Positions 23,281 through 35,330 of a stretch of 64,000 nt of DNA are shown one piece after another. The DNA lies in contig OX485805.1 of assembly GCA_950295325.1 (NCBI GenBank), forward strand, positions 12,806,501-12,870,500, given 5' to 3'. Source of the stretch: Polytrichum commune. Taxonomy: Eukaryota > Streptophyta > Polytrichopsida > Polytrichales > Polytrichaceae. Made by a program: the position numbers and the translations under genes. The notes under the pieces are model-generated. The model was not told the origin of the DNA and did not search any database. It saw only the letters and a list, made by a program, of their open reading frames with translations. Position 1 is the stretch's first letter; every line of letters starts with the position of its first letter.

Positions 23281-26099
23281 AGTTCATTGTGAGCATCTTG
23301 ACAATTATAGAAGAATCTTATAAGTTAACACTTATGGCTGTGGGATTTACTGAAGATGTTCATATCCTCAGCATTACTTTGTCCTACACTCGGAACTAAG
23401 ATTCCTTCTAAACGCTTCAATTACCAGATGCATACCGTAATGTAAATGAAATGTCGAATCTCTACACATGGACAATCACGCTAAAGCCGTAGGCACTTCA
23501 AGAGCTCCTTCTATGCCTATGGGCATGAAATACACTAAATATGTTATTCCATGTCACTTACTATTTGGAATTATACAATGCTATATTTAATTATTGTATA
23601 TCTCGCAATTCCCCAACAAATGTTGAATTGGTTGTTTGAACAGTATAGGACATTTAACAAGTTTACTTGTTACGCTTGCATATGATAATTCCCTTTCTTT
23701 GGGCTCATAGCATTATTCAATTGCATGGTTGTGTTACATTATATATTTAGTGTTTGACATGGGCTTCCTTTAGCTTACCTTCATGGGAAGAAACTTAGAA
23801 ATAGGAAGAAATTGACGCCAATTTGAATAATGAATAGCGTCGGTATGAATATTAAGAATATAATGAATATGTTGGTGTTCTTGACAATGGTGTTGTTATG
23901 AATAGTATTTCCAATGAATAATATTGGGATGAACAATGAGTCATATGAATAACGCTAGGAGTATAACCCCACCCAAATTTCCAAGTGCCAACGTTAATGT
24001 ATGAATAGTAAAAGAATGATCCTACCTCTTTTGGGGGCCCCACAAAATATATTTAACATATTCCAAGTTCATGAAACCAACCCACATGGTTGAATAAAGT
24101 TATGCTGATGAGACGAAACCCTATGCAAAGGATGACATTTGATATCTCCAATGCTTTAAGAACCATGTAATTTGATGCATGAATGAGGATCAAACCCTAA
24201 CTTAAATGCAAGAAGTCTTAGATGTATGTTGGCCAATGGTTAGCAGAGTTGCCCTTGAATAGGTAATATTGATATCATATGTAATATATATGAAAATTAT
24301 ATTTTGCAAAAATTAGGCCTCTGATACACATAGGCAAAAACACTTCATTGTTATTTAAAAAATTCATGGAAGATGTTCTCATGGTTGGATATAATCTAAA
24401 GACATATAAATTTCTTCATGCCATGAATATCATTGTACCAATGTCATTTGACTTGATAATATGAATGTTCAATGGTAAGTCCACATTCATCTACTTTGAC
24501 TTTTGATACTTACTCTAGACTCCTCAATACCTTGAAACCAAACCCCAAACCCCAAACCCTAGGGTGTTGGGTTGGTGATGACCAATGACGGTGAGAGTCA
24601 TTGGCATAGACTAAATGAAATATGGAGATGTTGTTTGAGTATCTCCGGCTCAAGCCGTTATTGTAAATTTATGTTCTGTAATTGTCCCCATATGAATCTA
24701 TAAACACCACCTAAACCTTAAATCTCTCAACACCTCGACCATGATGGTAAATTGTCGAGAGAAAATAGTAACATGTTAATAAAGAGTAAATGTGTTCAAG
24801 TTGATATATTAGTGCTTCCTCGGGAGGCTCTGGCAATAGTCATGGCTAAACCCATAATATATGAAAGGAAAGTGTGACAATAAAGAGTGAGATTTGAACT
24901 GAAAACATCCATTCCCTAGGGCTTCAATGAGAGAAGGAGTGACATTAAAGAAGGAAATATTATGGAGGTTAAAGTGTATGCTAAGTGCCCACCTTGAGGC
25001 CATGTTGAAAACATCTTGGGTTATGCCCAATTTTCTTGCCTTGAGATGGGTGCAAGTTCATTGACCAAGATGGTGAGTAAGTTATACGCTTTTCAAATTA
25101 CAATCAAGGTTCAAGGAGACAATGATTGTTTATTCTCCATCAAACCACTTTTAGATCCACACACACATGGGAGCTAGGGCACTCAAAATATTGCACACCA
25201 CATCAACATTGACCTAGCAAAAGACCTTATACACCAACCAAGCTTCAATTAGCGGCACTCTAAATGCTCGTCGTATACATTCTAGTTTCAAACATATTTA
25301 GTGTCAAGAGACACTCCATAGCCACCCACAAAACCGTACAATCCTACCCCAAGTCACCTACCCTCCACAAGCCCCACGTCATATGTATCCCAAGCTAACC
25401 CTAACCAAACAACACCCACATGCAACAATAAAAACACCATTGCATCTCGAGAGAAGGTCCCCACACTAGAATGCCTCTTGCCATACCGACTGAATGGCCC
25501 ACCAACCCACATACATTTGCATAACACATTGCACCATTGGGAGCCCTCAACTGCATCTACACCATCTTGCAAGATTCCCAACAAGAACGACCCGGAGAGA
25601 CCCAAGGCAACTCCAAGTCGTCATTCACCAGTGAACACCTACGAAGACGGCAAGCCATAGAGTGCCACAAACAAACAACCTCCCAAGATCACACCTTCTA
25701 GAATAGAAATACCATGAAGTTTTGAGCAAATTCCAAAGCACCATTTCAATACCACAATAGATGCCCACAACCGAGAAAACACAGTAGAAGGCCAGTTTTG
25801 GAGAAGAGGACAATAGCGGACAATATGGATGCGCAACTTGCAAATGTCTTCCTAGAAAGAGGAGGAAACTCCCTTCAACTCTCAATTGTGGAGTCATCCA
25901 CAACCCAAAGGTATCTCCCCTATCGTAATACGTCTTGATGAAAGCTCTACCCTGGCCGGGGATTTGTGGCACTCAAGTAAAGTCATCCGGTAACAAAACT
26001 CGGATGAGTCCATCAAGAAGCTTGGATGGAGCTTATTACTTTAGTGAAACGCCTCCGAGTTGGCATGTAAGATCTATTTTCTCCCTCATAGCTATTATG
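23281..26099. other. Intergenic, no gene recognised
   Basis: Only short frames with no recognisable motif, including C-rich overlapping frames at 25354-25972 on both strands. CCCCAAACCCCAAACCCTAG near 24543-24562 is telomere-like simple sequence. Confidence 0.4.
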
Positions 26100-26447
26100 A
26101 ACTACACTAAATAGGTAGATTAGTGTTAGATGAAGATTAGTGTTAGATGCAATAGTTACCTAAAACACTAATTTTCAACTGATATTACAATTAGTGTTTG
26201 AATAGGGTTTGAACAAATTATACCTTTTACGAGGTTCTCATATTCTTCTTCCTTCAATTCTTCATTCCAAGATTTACAAAATATCATCTAACACTAAATG
26301 CGCTCATGTAAATATTTAAAGTTACTACTTGGTACAAATAGTGTTAGAGTTGACATTTAGTGTTCTAACACTATAGAGACAATTTACATTTAGCGTTTTC
26401 GTCGACTATTAGTGTTTCCAACACTAATCTACCTATTTAGTGTAGTT
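26100..26447. mobile_element. MITE with 28 bp inverted repeats, 348 bp
   Basis: The ends AACTACACTAAATAGGTAGA and its inverse (TCTACCTATTTAGTGTAGTT) extend to ~28 bp. The 9-mer ATTAGTGTT or its complement AACACTAAT/AACACTAAA recurs many times inside. I could not identify a convincing TSD, so the superfamily is unassigned. Confidence 0.75.
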
Positions 26448-28874
26448 ATTTTGTGTATACTAATTAGTTGGCAAGGGGCAATAATGTGGCCTTGGATGCT
26501 CTAAGCCTATTTCGTAACCTCCCATGAGTTGTTTCCAAGGCCATGACGTGGCTTTGAATTCCACATGGTTATTTTGATAAATATCGCAAGATATCAACAT
26601 GTGCAACATATAATTATGATGTGTTGTCATAGACATTTATTTTTGTTCATAATTCATTTATTTTGCACATGTGTGATTGCTCAAACATTTGTAATATGTC
26701 AAAATAATATATATTACCTTATAGTAAATTGGTGAACTCAAAAAATTATATTATAATTATATTATAATTATAATGTAATGATATTTATTTGAAAATAATT
26801 AATATACATATGTGATTTTAAAGATAACATAATATGTGTGTGAGGCAAGAATCACCCCCACCCTTAAGTGCGTCCTAGTCCGGGTGGGGGATCTTCTTCC
26901 TTTAATTCACCGCTTGCCACAAGGCATATCACACCCTCCAAAATGGACAATGCAGTGACATGCATAACATCCTTCCTTTATTTCATTTTAACTCGAATGT
27001 TCATAAACACTTGAGTTACCCATACACGACAAATAGCCATCATGCCCATCTAAGCCCCTAAAAATCCTAACCCAAGTATTATCCCCACAAAGCTACTACC
27101 ATAATTTATTTATTTTTAAACATCAGCTGCAGTCGTAATTCTCCACCCTGAAGTAGTGACAACACAACAGGTGCCTACCTAGCGCCTCAACAATATTTAT
27201 CCCACTTGCACCTCAGCTGCAAGAAATTTCAATTCTCCCAATTGTCGGGTCTTTCTTGCACTCTCAATACTAGCTCCCAAACTCTTCACCGACCGCACCC
27301 ATAGCCTGAGCGGCAACCTCTTCCCACATTCGACTCTCAGAGCTGGACCTCTGCGCACGAGAGATTCTTCTCGGAGTACCGAGCCCTTCTCTCTGGGTCA
27401 AAAACTCTTGAACTACAACCAAGCTTTATCAGTGATCGGGGAGATTTTTGGGCATAACCGGTTGAGATCCTAGTGTTTGCAAGTCCAACCGGTTACATGT
27501 TCACATCCTCCGGTTTTTATTTATTAAATTGGGGTATATTCTATGAATTCCTCTAAAATGATCGGTAATTTTCCTGCAGTCTTGAACTTCAACCGGTTAT
27601 TTCTCAAACTCAACTGGTTCATCTGTAACTAACTGCCGGTTCTCCCCGATCATAGAGCTTTATGGAGTGTCTTTTTCCTGGACTGGCACCAACTCGAGGA
27701 TATATGCAGCCTCCCCCCCTTGTAATCAATTCATTAATTCAAACCGCTGAGGCAGCCAGTCCTCACAGCTCCGCCAACTCGTGAATGCTGGCACCTCTTC
27801 AGCAGCCGCATTGTTTGCCTGCTCCTAGTCCTCACCTTGGAATCACAGTCGCCTTGGAAGCCCCTGTGAATTTGGCCAGCCTAGCCTCTCAACTGTAGCT
27901 CTGAGCTAGTCACTCCGCCAACACCTTGAATTCGACCATAGGCTGACACGCTCCAGCTCACCTGTGCCCAGTGATCTCTGTTCGTCCACTTTCCCACCAG
28001 CTTAGCCAACCAACCTGCAATTCTGCATTCGGCCCAGGCATAAAAGAAAAGAAGCAAAAAAAAAAACACTCCTGAATCAATCAGCTCCCTCTCCAGACAC
28101 ACCAATCGCTTCGAGCTTGAAGTCTTCAATGAGCTCTGACTCCCGAGCCCACATTGGCCGCGGAGGAAGCTTCGGCAGCTACGCCGCTTGTCCATGCAGC
28201 GCCTCCGAGTCGGGGAGCAATGTAGACCCCATCACCAGGTGAATGGGAATCCACAACCTTCCAAATCACCTCCCTTTGCCTTCAGACTGCCAGTCTCGGC
28301 ATGACGTTCCGTTTTTTCCAGAATTTCTTCGTGCTTCGTGTGTGCGGCAATGTGGCTGTTAGATCAGCTTCTCCCACCGAGTTGCCCATCAGTTTCCTTG
28401 TTGTCGCCTAGCTCTCCGCCCTTACTTATCCTGTCCCCCTCGACAGTAGCATTGGCGCATTCCTCAATGGCTTGCCACCCATCGAAGCAGGGCTCCCGCA
28501 TTGCTCTAGACAATTAGTTTTTTTTTTTTTTTTTCCTTCCAAATGACAGCTCCCTCCTCGGTCGTCCAAGACCCCCTTCCGAACCTCTTGTTTTTCAGCA
28601 CCTCCTCCTTCGGTGGCTTACCCCAAAAAGCCTTGGCCTCTATAGAGAGGCTTGGCCCCTATGGTGGACATGCCTCATCTTAGTTTCTATCTTTGGTTTT
28701 GTTTCCCTAATCACTCTTAAATTAACACCCTAACTCTACTCTATCCTAACTTGAACTTCAATCCTTGTTTTTGTCTTCTTACTCAACTTTAAGTGAATGC
28801 AATTCCTAATATTTTGATCATTTTAAGGTTAAACTAGAATGTGAGCACCTAATTGGGCTCACAACGTGATGAGG
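26448..28874. other. Intergenic; unusual C/T-rich stretch at 27.1-28.6 kb
   Basis: After an AT-rich start with an ATTATAATT repeat near 26745-26775, base composition shifts at about 27120-28600 to C/T-rich and higher GC. A minus-strand frame at 27881-28195 (104 codons) lies here without recognisable domains. An hAT MITE is inserted at 27430-27655, and a T18-like run lies near 28519. Confidence 0.4.
27430..27655 (+). mobile_element. hAT-type MITE, 226 bp, perfect 8 bp TSD
   Basis: This is the best copy of the family. The ends are CAGTGATCGGGGAGA and the inverse of CTATGATCGGGGAGA. AGCTTTAT occurs on both sides (27422-27429, 27656-27663). The interior carries several CCGGTT motifs. It has no coding capacity, and the 8 bp TSD points to hAT transposase. 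Confidence 0.88.
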
Positions 28875-30040
28875 ATAAAATATTACAATAATTCAAATAG
28901 GCTATAGTGAGAAAATTATGATTTTTTTAGTATACTCCATCCATAACGTTGTTCTACAATTCTAATTCTATCTTCATTATTTCATTTTGGTCGTCTTATG
29001 AACACTTGCATTAATTTATCATTAGAATAACAAAGATAATTTTAAATGGTAAGTCACAAAATTGTAACCTCAATATTAATGAGGATTTCATAATGTTTTT
29101 GACCTCCAAGTTAATTACGTACTTCATTGATGGTTTCACTTTTGGAATGAAATCCCAATCAATTTCGTATTTACTAATTGGAAGTGCACATATATATTGG
29201 ATTTTAGACCTTGAATGTGAAGTGCACTCAATATGACATTTATAGTCAAGCGGCCTTCAAGAATGCAAGGGCAATGTCAAGGTATAGGCGTCGGCGGCTG
29301 CACCTTATCCGTTGGGCTTCATTCATTTAGATTTGGATGGATGAATCTTAGATGTGGAGAGGAAGGCTCTTAAGTGAGCAACCTCCTCTTTGGCTTGGCA
29401 TTCTTGTCAAGTCAAGTCTTGTGAGTGAGTGTGTGGAGAGAGCTTGTCTGAGGTGAAGATTGCATGTTTTTGCAATAAATCTTGAGTTGTTCTCTCCTTT
29501 CTTACATTCTTGATTTTCCCGTGGTGGAGTGAGAGATAGCTTAATTCATTATGTGCATTTGAAGAGAGAATTAAAGCTCTTGCAAGGGTTTCACTCTCTT
29601 TCATCTTTGTCGAGGTGTGTTGTTTATGTGTGATTTTGCTATGTTTTAGTATTGTTTGTTAGTGGTGGTTGGTACTTGAGCTGCAGTGACACACACTCGT
29701 TATTTACACGACATCAATGTTTTTTTCGAAGTTAGACAAGGTTGACAACAATTTTCAATCGGGTTTAGAAATTTTTTCTAGAGGGTTGCCCCAATCCGGA
29801 TTTGATACCTCTGAAAGTTCGTGAGGGGGTATTTAACGTCCGCCCATGTTTATTTCTTAAAAATAACCCGATTTGTAGTGATAGTTTGGCAACACATGTT
29901 GCATCCACTTGCTTCTATGCGAGGTATTAATATTATTATTATTGTTGTTGTTTTATGTCTATACCCCTTTGTGTTGTTGCCTTAAGTATTAGATTAGACT
30001 AGGATTCTTAAAACAACTTAAATATGGTATTTTTGAAACC
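28875..30040 (+). repeat. Interspersed repeat R2, copy 1 (interrupted)
   Basis: It matches 46575-47375 in the opposite orientation over ~750 bp. Shared blocks are TATTACAATAATTCA, ATGAGGATTTCATAATG, TTTGGAATGAAATCCCAATC, CGGCCTTCAAGAATGCAAGG, a TTTCGAAGTT block, and AACTTTCGGAGGTATC in inverse. A third partial copy is at 42770-43040. This copy is split by the insertion at 29275-29713. Confidence 0.82.
29275..29713. mobile_element. Candidate solo LTR, 439 bp
   Basis: Comparison with R2 copy 3, where this block is absent, shows an insertion beginning TGTCAAGG and ending CACGACA: TG...CA with TGTC/GACA termini, and a candidate poly(A) hexamer AATAAA near 29476. Flanking duplication is poor (GCAA versus TCAA), so LTR identity is inferred mainly from the termini, size and clean empty site. 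Confidence 0.5.
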
Positions 30041-30500
30041 CTTGAGAGAAGGAGCCGACGATGTATGGAAGTGTCTAAAATGGTTCATCTCATCCGCAAA
30101 GATGAATGAACTCTCACTAATGAGAATACATGAGTGTCACAAATCCCCCGCCCTCTACCCCATCATTCAATTGTAGGAATCCAAGAGTAGAAGACATGTC
30201 AAAGAGTCAGCTTGCTAAAAAATGAAGATTGAGGATTACATTGCTACTTCCATTCCCAATAAACAAATAACCCCCACACCAATGACCACACACACAAGAA
30301 GAAGAAGCACTCTTGGCATAGATATGATTGCGCAAATGTGACTTGGTTTACACATGCATGGAATTTTTTCTACCCAAAAAGAAAAGTACATCTTGATGGA
30401 GAAGAACACCAATGCCAAGTTCTCCCCCACACACACCCCCACTTCCAAATTGAAGAATTTTGCATATTCAAAATAACATTTCTAAGAACAAAGCAAGCCA
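30041..30500. other. Intergenic, nothing recognised
   Basis: Short frames on both strands (30236-30448 minus, 30338-30526 plus) carry no recognised motif. Confidence 0.35.
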
Positions 30501-30504
30501 TTTT

Positions 30505-31495
30505 CTATTGTCGCAACCCTTGCTAGCGCCCCATAATTATCTAGATCATTTTTTAGTTCTAGCAAGGGTTATGAGTGCTAACGCTTTGCATTTCACTATG
30601 TGAATGGTTATCTCCCCATATAGCAGACTTTTTTAGCTCATTAGGTGGGGGACCAACCCTCCTACACTTGCATTTGGGATTTTTTTCAAAATCAGTAACC
30701 AATGATTAGATGTGGATTTCCATTCATGGAAGTCCAATCTTTAGTTGATCATCGTGTTGTCGGAGCAACACTACAACAACCCAAACCATATTAGGCAACT
30801 ATGCCCCCAAATTGGGCCAATGCCCATGGAGGCCGTGCCATTTGGCCTTGGGTGGGGTTAGTTGGCAAAGCTGCCTCACCCATATAAGCCTCTAGGAATT
30901 TGGGCATGGTCCCTATGCCACCGTCAAGTATCATTTTGTCTCTCGACAAGGGTTGGGGCCAAGTAGACATTTTCCCTTAGTTGTTGGGAATGGAAACCCC
31001 TGGCAGCTTCAAACCACCATAACTTTTTCCCATGATCTTTAATACTACCAAGCAACCGCTTTATCAATATCTAATCTTTGCATAGATGCCGATGGACCTC
31101 TCACTTGCCTCATTCAGGCAAGTATTGAGGAAGTTATGCTTATTTAAACCTTGGCAGTCTCGGACGCCATTCCCGGGTCACTGCAGTCATAGGGCGTTGT
31201 CCCTAGGCAACACCCCACTCAAAGTGCCATATGTCTTAGCTCACACCTCCGGTTGAAAGTGGATGCCATAAGCTACTTATAGCCCATGGCCTTACCCTTG
31301 TGGCTCCTAGTCTCCGTAGGTGGGAGGCGTTCCCAATGCATGGGACCCTCACCCATACTAGGATCACTTGGGCCCTCTCATCAATGGCGCCACAAGTCCC
31401 GGGTATCACTCCGGGGTCCCCTTTATGCCATGGTGTTTTGGGCACTCCTCATGGAGAGGTGCGCGATTCCCCCCGCCCCCCTGGCGACAAGAGGC
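30505..31495 (+). repeat. Long repeat R3, copy A1
   Basis: It begins GTCGCAACCCTTGCTAGC and passes through GACATTTTCCCTTAG, a CACTTGCC...GGCAAGTATTGAGGAAG stem, GGCAACACCCCACTCAAA and TGGCTCCTAGTCTCCGTAGG. It ends near GGCACTCCTCATGGAGAGGTGCG. Copies A2 (same strand), A3 and A4 (opposite strand) follow within 4 kb. Open frames inside are mirrored in all copies and are not supported as genes. Confidence 0.82.
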
Positions 31496-31499
31496 CGGG

Positions 31500-32565
31500 C
31501 GCCATGCCTAACAACACTTGTATTTCACACAAGTACCAATGTACGAATGTGTCACCTGACAACCGTCTCACATATGGTTTTCACATCACACTATGTTTTG
31601 AGGCCGGCTCAAAATAATAATTTGTGGCAAAGTCAAAGTAGCATGTTTGGAAAGATTGAAGAAGATGAACATCTTGCTAGGTTCCTCCTACTCTAACCCA
31701 ATGGACATCGGCATCAACGCAATATCCAAAATTTGGACGGGTTTCATCAAACCACATCTCCAACACCCGGCACAACATGGACTAGCATTACTCCGAGGAG
31801 AATGCAATGTCATCCTAAGGATGGCCTGGAATGGGCAACAAGTTGTCAACAAAATGGAGGAAAAAACTTCATCACCATAGCTCGTATCATACGCTTACAC
31901 CTCAAAGGATATACATTCCAAGACAACACAACTCACAACATTCTCAAGTTCCTCGTGCATGAATGCTACAACAAAAGAAGGTATGTAGAAATCCTATCAG
32001 TCATTAAACTAGAATCTTCATACACATCTTTAGAATTTTCCTTCCTCACACTCACAAGAGAGGAAGCAAGGGACAAGCATTTCCATAACAAGCTCACCTT
32101 CAACTCCAAAAAACTAAAGGTGAGCATCACCAAAGAGAAAGGCGCCATCAACCCCTCAGAATCGTGGATTAGCACTACATTCATCACCAACAACCTACCC
32201 CAATGCGAAAAAAAATCCACCAGCACAAAGATATTCAACTGGATCTTTTGGTGAAAGACAACATCACCAACATCACCAACGTCAACTTTGGACATGACCC
32301 GACCCACATGGAGGATAAACACAAAGCATGGTGCCACATCTAGTGAATTAACACCGCCATATACACAAAATTGCTTCACCAATCTAGACACATCCTTGGT
32401 CATCGTGTGGACGACATCCCACAAAAAAGAAGTATTGATACATAGAAGTAATGAAGCATGAGGCCCAACATGACCATTATTTGCCTCACTTAAGCACATG
32501 CAAGAGACGCCATCGCCCAACAAGTCCAAGCAATGCACGACACCACTGCATCCGCACCATTGCTC
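31500..32565 (+). pseudogene. Unidentified coding remnant between R3 copies
   Basis: Two overlapping plus-strand frames, 31647-31880 and 31733-32254 (173 codons), have protein-like composition (MDIGINAISKIWTGFIKPHL; then FITIARIIRLHLKGYTFQDN). They appear to be parts of one reading frame joined by a frameshift near 31860. The A/C-rich plus strand resembles the LINE at 35.4-42.6 kb. I do not recognise the protein. It could be an old transposon ORF carried between the inverted R3 arms. Confidence 0.35.
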
Positions 32566-32569
32566 ACTA

Positions 32570-33585
32570 AGAAGTATTCACAAGAACCAAGAATGTTGCT
32601 ACCATTGCTAGCTCCCATTAACTTTTCTTCACCTTTTCTCAATTCTAGTAGGTGTCATGAGCGCATACCCTACACATCCCACCCAAGCGCATTGTTAGCT
32701 CTCCATACCTTGGACCTCCAAGCTCATAACTTGATGACCAACCCTCCTTCACATGCATTTGGGAGTCTCCACCTTGATAGGTAGCCAATGTTTAGATGTA
32801 GACTTCCATTCATGAAAGTCCAATCTTGAGTTGATCATTGCGTTGCCATAGTAATGCTACAACAACCGGTAGCATACTTGGTAACTATGCCCCCACGTTG
32901 GGGCAATGCTCGTAGAGACCGTGATATTATGCCTCAGGTGGGGTCGGACAACAACGCCACCTCATCCATGTAAGCCTCTAGGACTTGGGATAGGGCCCCT
33001 ACCCCACGATCAAGTAATTTTTTGTCCCTCTCCTAAGAGTTGGGGCCAGGTAGACATTTTCCCTTAGCCATTGGGGCTGGAAGCCCCCAACAACTTAAGA
33101 CCTCCATAACTTCATCCTGCAATCTTTGATTCTATCAAGAAACTAGTCTATCGATATATATTATGTGTGTAAATGCCTATAAACTCCTCACTTGCCCCAT
33201 TCGGTCAAGTATAGAAGGAGGTATGTTTGTTTAAACCTCACCATTCTTACGCGCCACTCCCAGGGGACTTTTGTCCCATCGCATCGCCCCCTAGAGTGTT
33301 GGGCACTGTCCCTAGGCAAAGCCCCACTCAAATTACCATATTTCCTAGCTCACACTTCCGATTGGGCAGGTCTTGAGCATTCTAGAATCTGGACGCGATA
33401 AGCTACTCGTTGCTCTTGGCGTTACCCTTGTGACTCCTAGTCTTTATGGGTGGGAGGCATTCTCAACACCTGGGGGCCTCACCCATATTAAGATCACTTG
33501 TGCCCTCTCACCTATGGCGGCACAAATCTCGGGCGTCACTTTGAGCTCCCCCTTGTGTCCATGATGTTGTGGGCACTCCTCAAGC
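32570..33585 (+). repeat. Long repeat R3, copy A2
   Basis: It is collinear with A1, sharing CATTTGGGAGTCTCC, TTCATGAAAGTCCAATCTT, GACATTTTCCCTTAGCC, CACTTGCCCCATTCGG and TGACTCCTAGTCT. It is diverged by point changes and small indels. Confidence 0.8.
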
Positions 33586-33604
33586 CAATGTGCATGACAC
33601 AAAC

Positions 33605-34120
33605 GGCTTGTATTGTGCACCTCTTCATGAGAAGTGCCCAAAACACCATGGTACAAAGGGGACCGTGGAGTGACACCCAAGACTTGTGGTGCCATTGGTG
33701 AGAGGACCCAAGTGATCCTAGTGTGGGTGAGGGCCCCGGGCGTTGAGAATGCCTCCCACCTACGGAGACTAGGAGCCACAAGGGTAACACCAAAAGCTAC
33801 GAGTTGCTTATGACGTCGGGATTCTAGAATGCTCAAGATCACCCCAATCGAAGGTGTGAGCTAGGAGATATGACAGTTTGAGTGGGGCGCTACCTAGGGA
33901 CAATGCCCTGGGACAACAATGACCTTGGAATGGCACCCGGGATTGGCAAGATATAAACAAGCATAACTTTCTTAATACTTGCCTAAATGAGGCAATTGAG
34001 AGGTCCATCCGCATCTATGCAAAGAGTAGAGGCCAATAAAGTGGTTGCTTAATTGCATCGGAGATCATGGGAAGAAGTTATGATGGTCTGAAGTTGTTGG
34101 GAGCTTCTAGCCCCATTGGT
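33605..34120 (-). repeat. Long repeat R3, copy A3 (truncated, inverted)
   Basis: It is the reverse complement of the inner half of A1/A2, placed head to head with A2 so that 33.43-33.80 kb forms a large palindrome centred near 33.6 kb. It stops in the block corresponding to about 31000 of A1. Confidence 0.8.
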
Positions 34121-34124
34121 TGTC

Positions 34125-35330
34125 GCGCACCTCTCCATGAGGAGTGCCCGCAACACCATGGGCACAAGGGGGACCCCGGAGTGACACCCGGGACTTGTGG
34201 CACCATTGGTGAGAGGGCCCAAGTATTCTTAGTGTGGGTGAGGGCCCCGGGCGTTGAGAACACCTCTCACCCACGGAGACTAAGAGTCATTAGGGTAAGG
34301 CCATGAGTTATGAGTAGCTTATGGCGGCGGAATTCTAGAATGCTAAGGAACACCTCAATCGGAGGTGCGAGCTAGGAGATGGCAATTTGAGTGGGGCGTT
34401 GTCCCGGGACAGCACCCTGGGACAGCAGTGACCTGGAAGTGGCGCCCGGGACTGCGTAGGTTTGAAGAGCCATAACTTCCTCAATACTTGCCCAAATGGG
34501 GCAAGTGAGGAGTTCATTGGCATCTACACAAAGCGTAGATGACAATAGAGTGGTGGCTTGAAAGCATCAGACATCATATGTAGAAGTTATGATGGTCTAA
34601 AGCTGCTAGGGGGTTCTAGCCCCAGCAACTAAGGGAAAATGTCTACTTGGCCCCAACCCTTGTAGAGAGACAAAAGGAGACTTGACGGTGGGGTAGGGGC
34701 CCCACCCAAAGTCCTAGAGGCTTATATGAGTGAGGCGGCTTAGGCGACCGACCCCCTCGGAGCATACTTGGCAATTTATCATTATATTCGTTAATTTGAG
34801 ACTTTCTCTTGTCTCAAATTAATATATGGACCACAACTACATGGTCTAATGTTCGGATCATCCTACCTAAATCATCTTGATATGAGTTCTTAATTGGGTT
34901 CTTGATATGAACACCCGCTTCAAAGTATTTGCATCTTACAACATTCTCCTATGTCTGTGTGATTTTATCCATGTTCTTATATTTGTAACTGTCTCAAAAT
35001 GCCGAAAAAATCCCAAAGTAACGAATATAGTGAATTTTACTCCAGGTTGTTATAGTGTTGTTTTGGCAACACGATGATCAATTCAAGAAGTGGACTTTCA
35101 TTGATGAAAGTCTGCATTAACCATTGGCTACCTACTAAGGGGAGAGTCCCAAATGCATGTGTAGGAGGGTTTGGTGAGCAAGCCATGAGCTTGGAGGTCA
35201 GCAGTAGTGGGAACTAATCATGCATGTGCGTGGGATGTGCAAGGTTAGCGCTCATGGCACTTGTCAAAGTTGGAAAGCGGTCAAGCTAAGTTAAAAAAAA
35301 ACTAGCAAGAGTTGCGATAGTTTGTGTCAT
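34125..35330 (-). repeat. Long repeat R3, copy A4 (inverted, full length)
   Basis: It is the reverse complement of A1 from the inner GCGCACCTCTCCATGAGGAG to the outer ACTAGCAAGAGTTGCGA. A 253 bp MITE interrupts it at 34780-35032. Confidence 0.8.
34780..35032. mobile_element. MITE with CACTATATTCG ends, copy 1 (253 bp)
   Basis: The inverted termini are CATTATATTCGTTAATTTG and ...AACGAATATAGTG. A subterminal hairpin (TTTGAGACTTTCTCTTGTCTCAAA) lies just inside the left end. The copy at 47728-47980 is the same length in the opposite orientation and highly similar. CACTA-like ends are visible but no clear TSD, so the superfamily is open. Confidence 0.78.

Noticed and set aside
24541..24565. Telomere-like CCCCAAACCCCAAACCCTAG
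   Set aside because: Fewer than four irregular units; not an interstitial telomere array.
25354..25972. Overlapping frames on both strands, 115 codons on the minus strand
   Set aside because: No recognisable domain, mutual overlap on both strands and no splice or start context.
31236..31696. Overlapping open frames on both strands with WVR and GVTPG-like motifs
   Set aside because: The same frames recur in R3 copies near 33.4-34.3 kb in both orientations with stops in different places. They are shadows of a non-coding GC-rich repeat.
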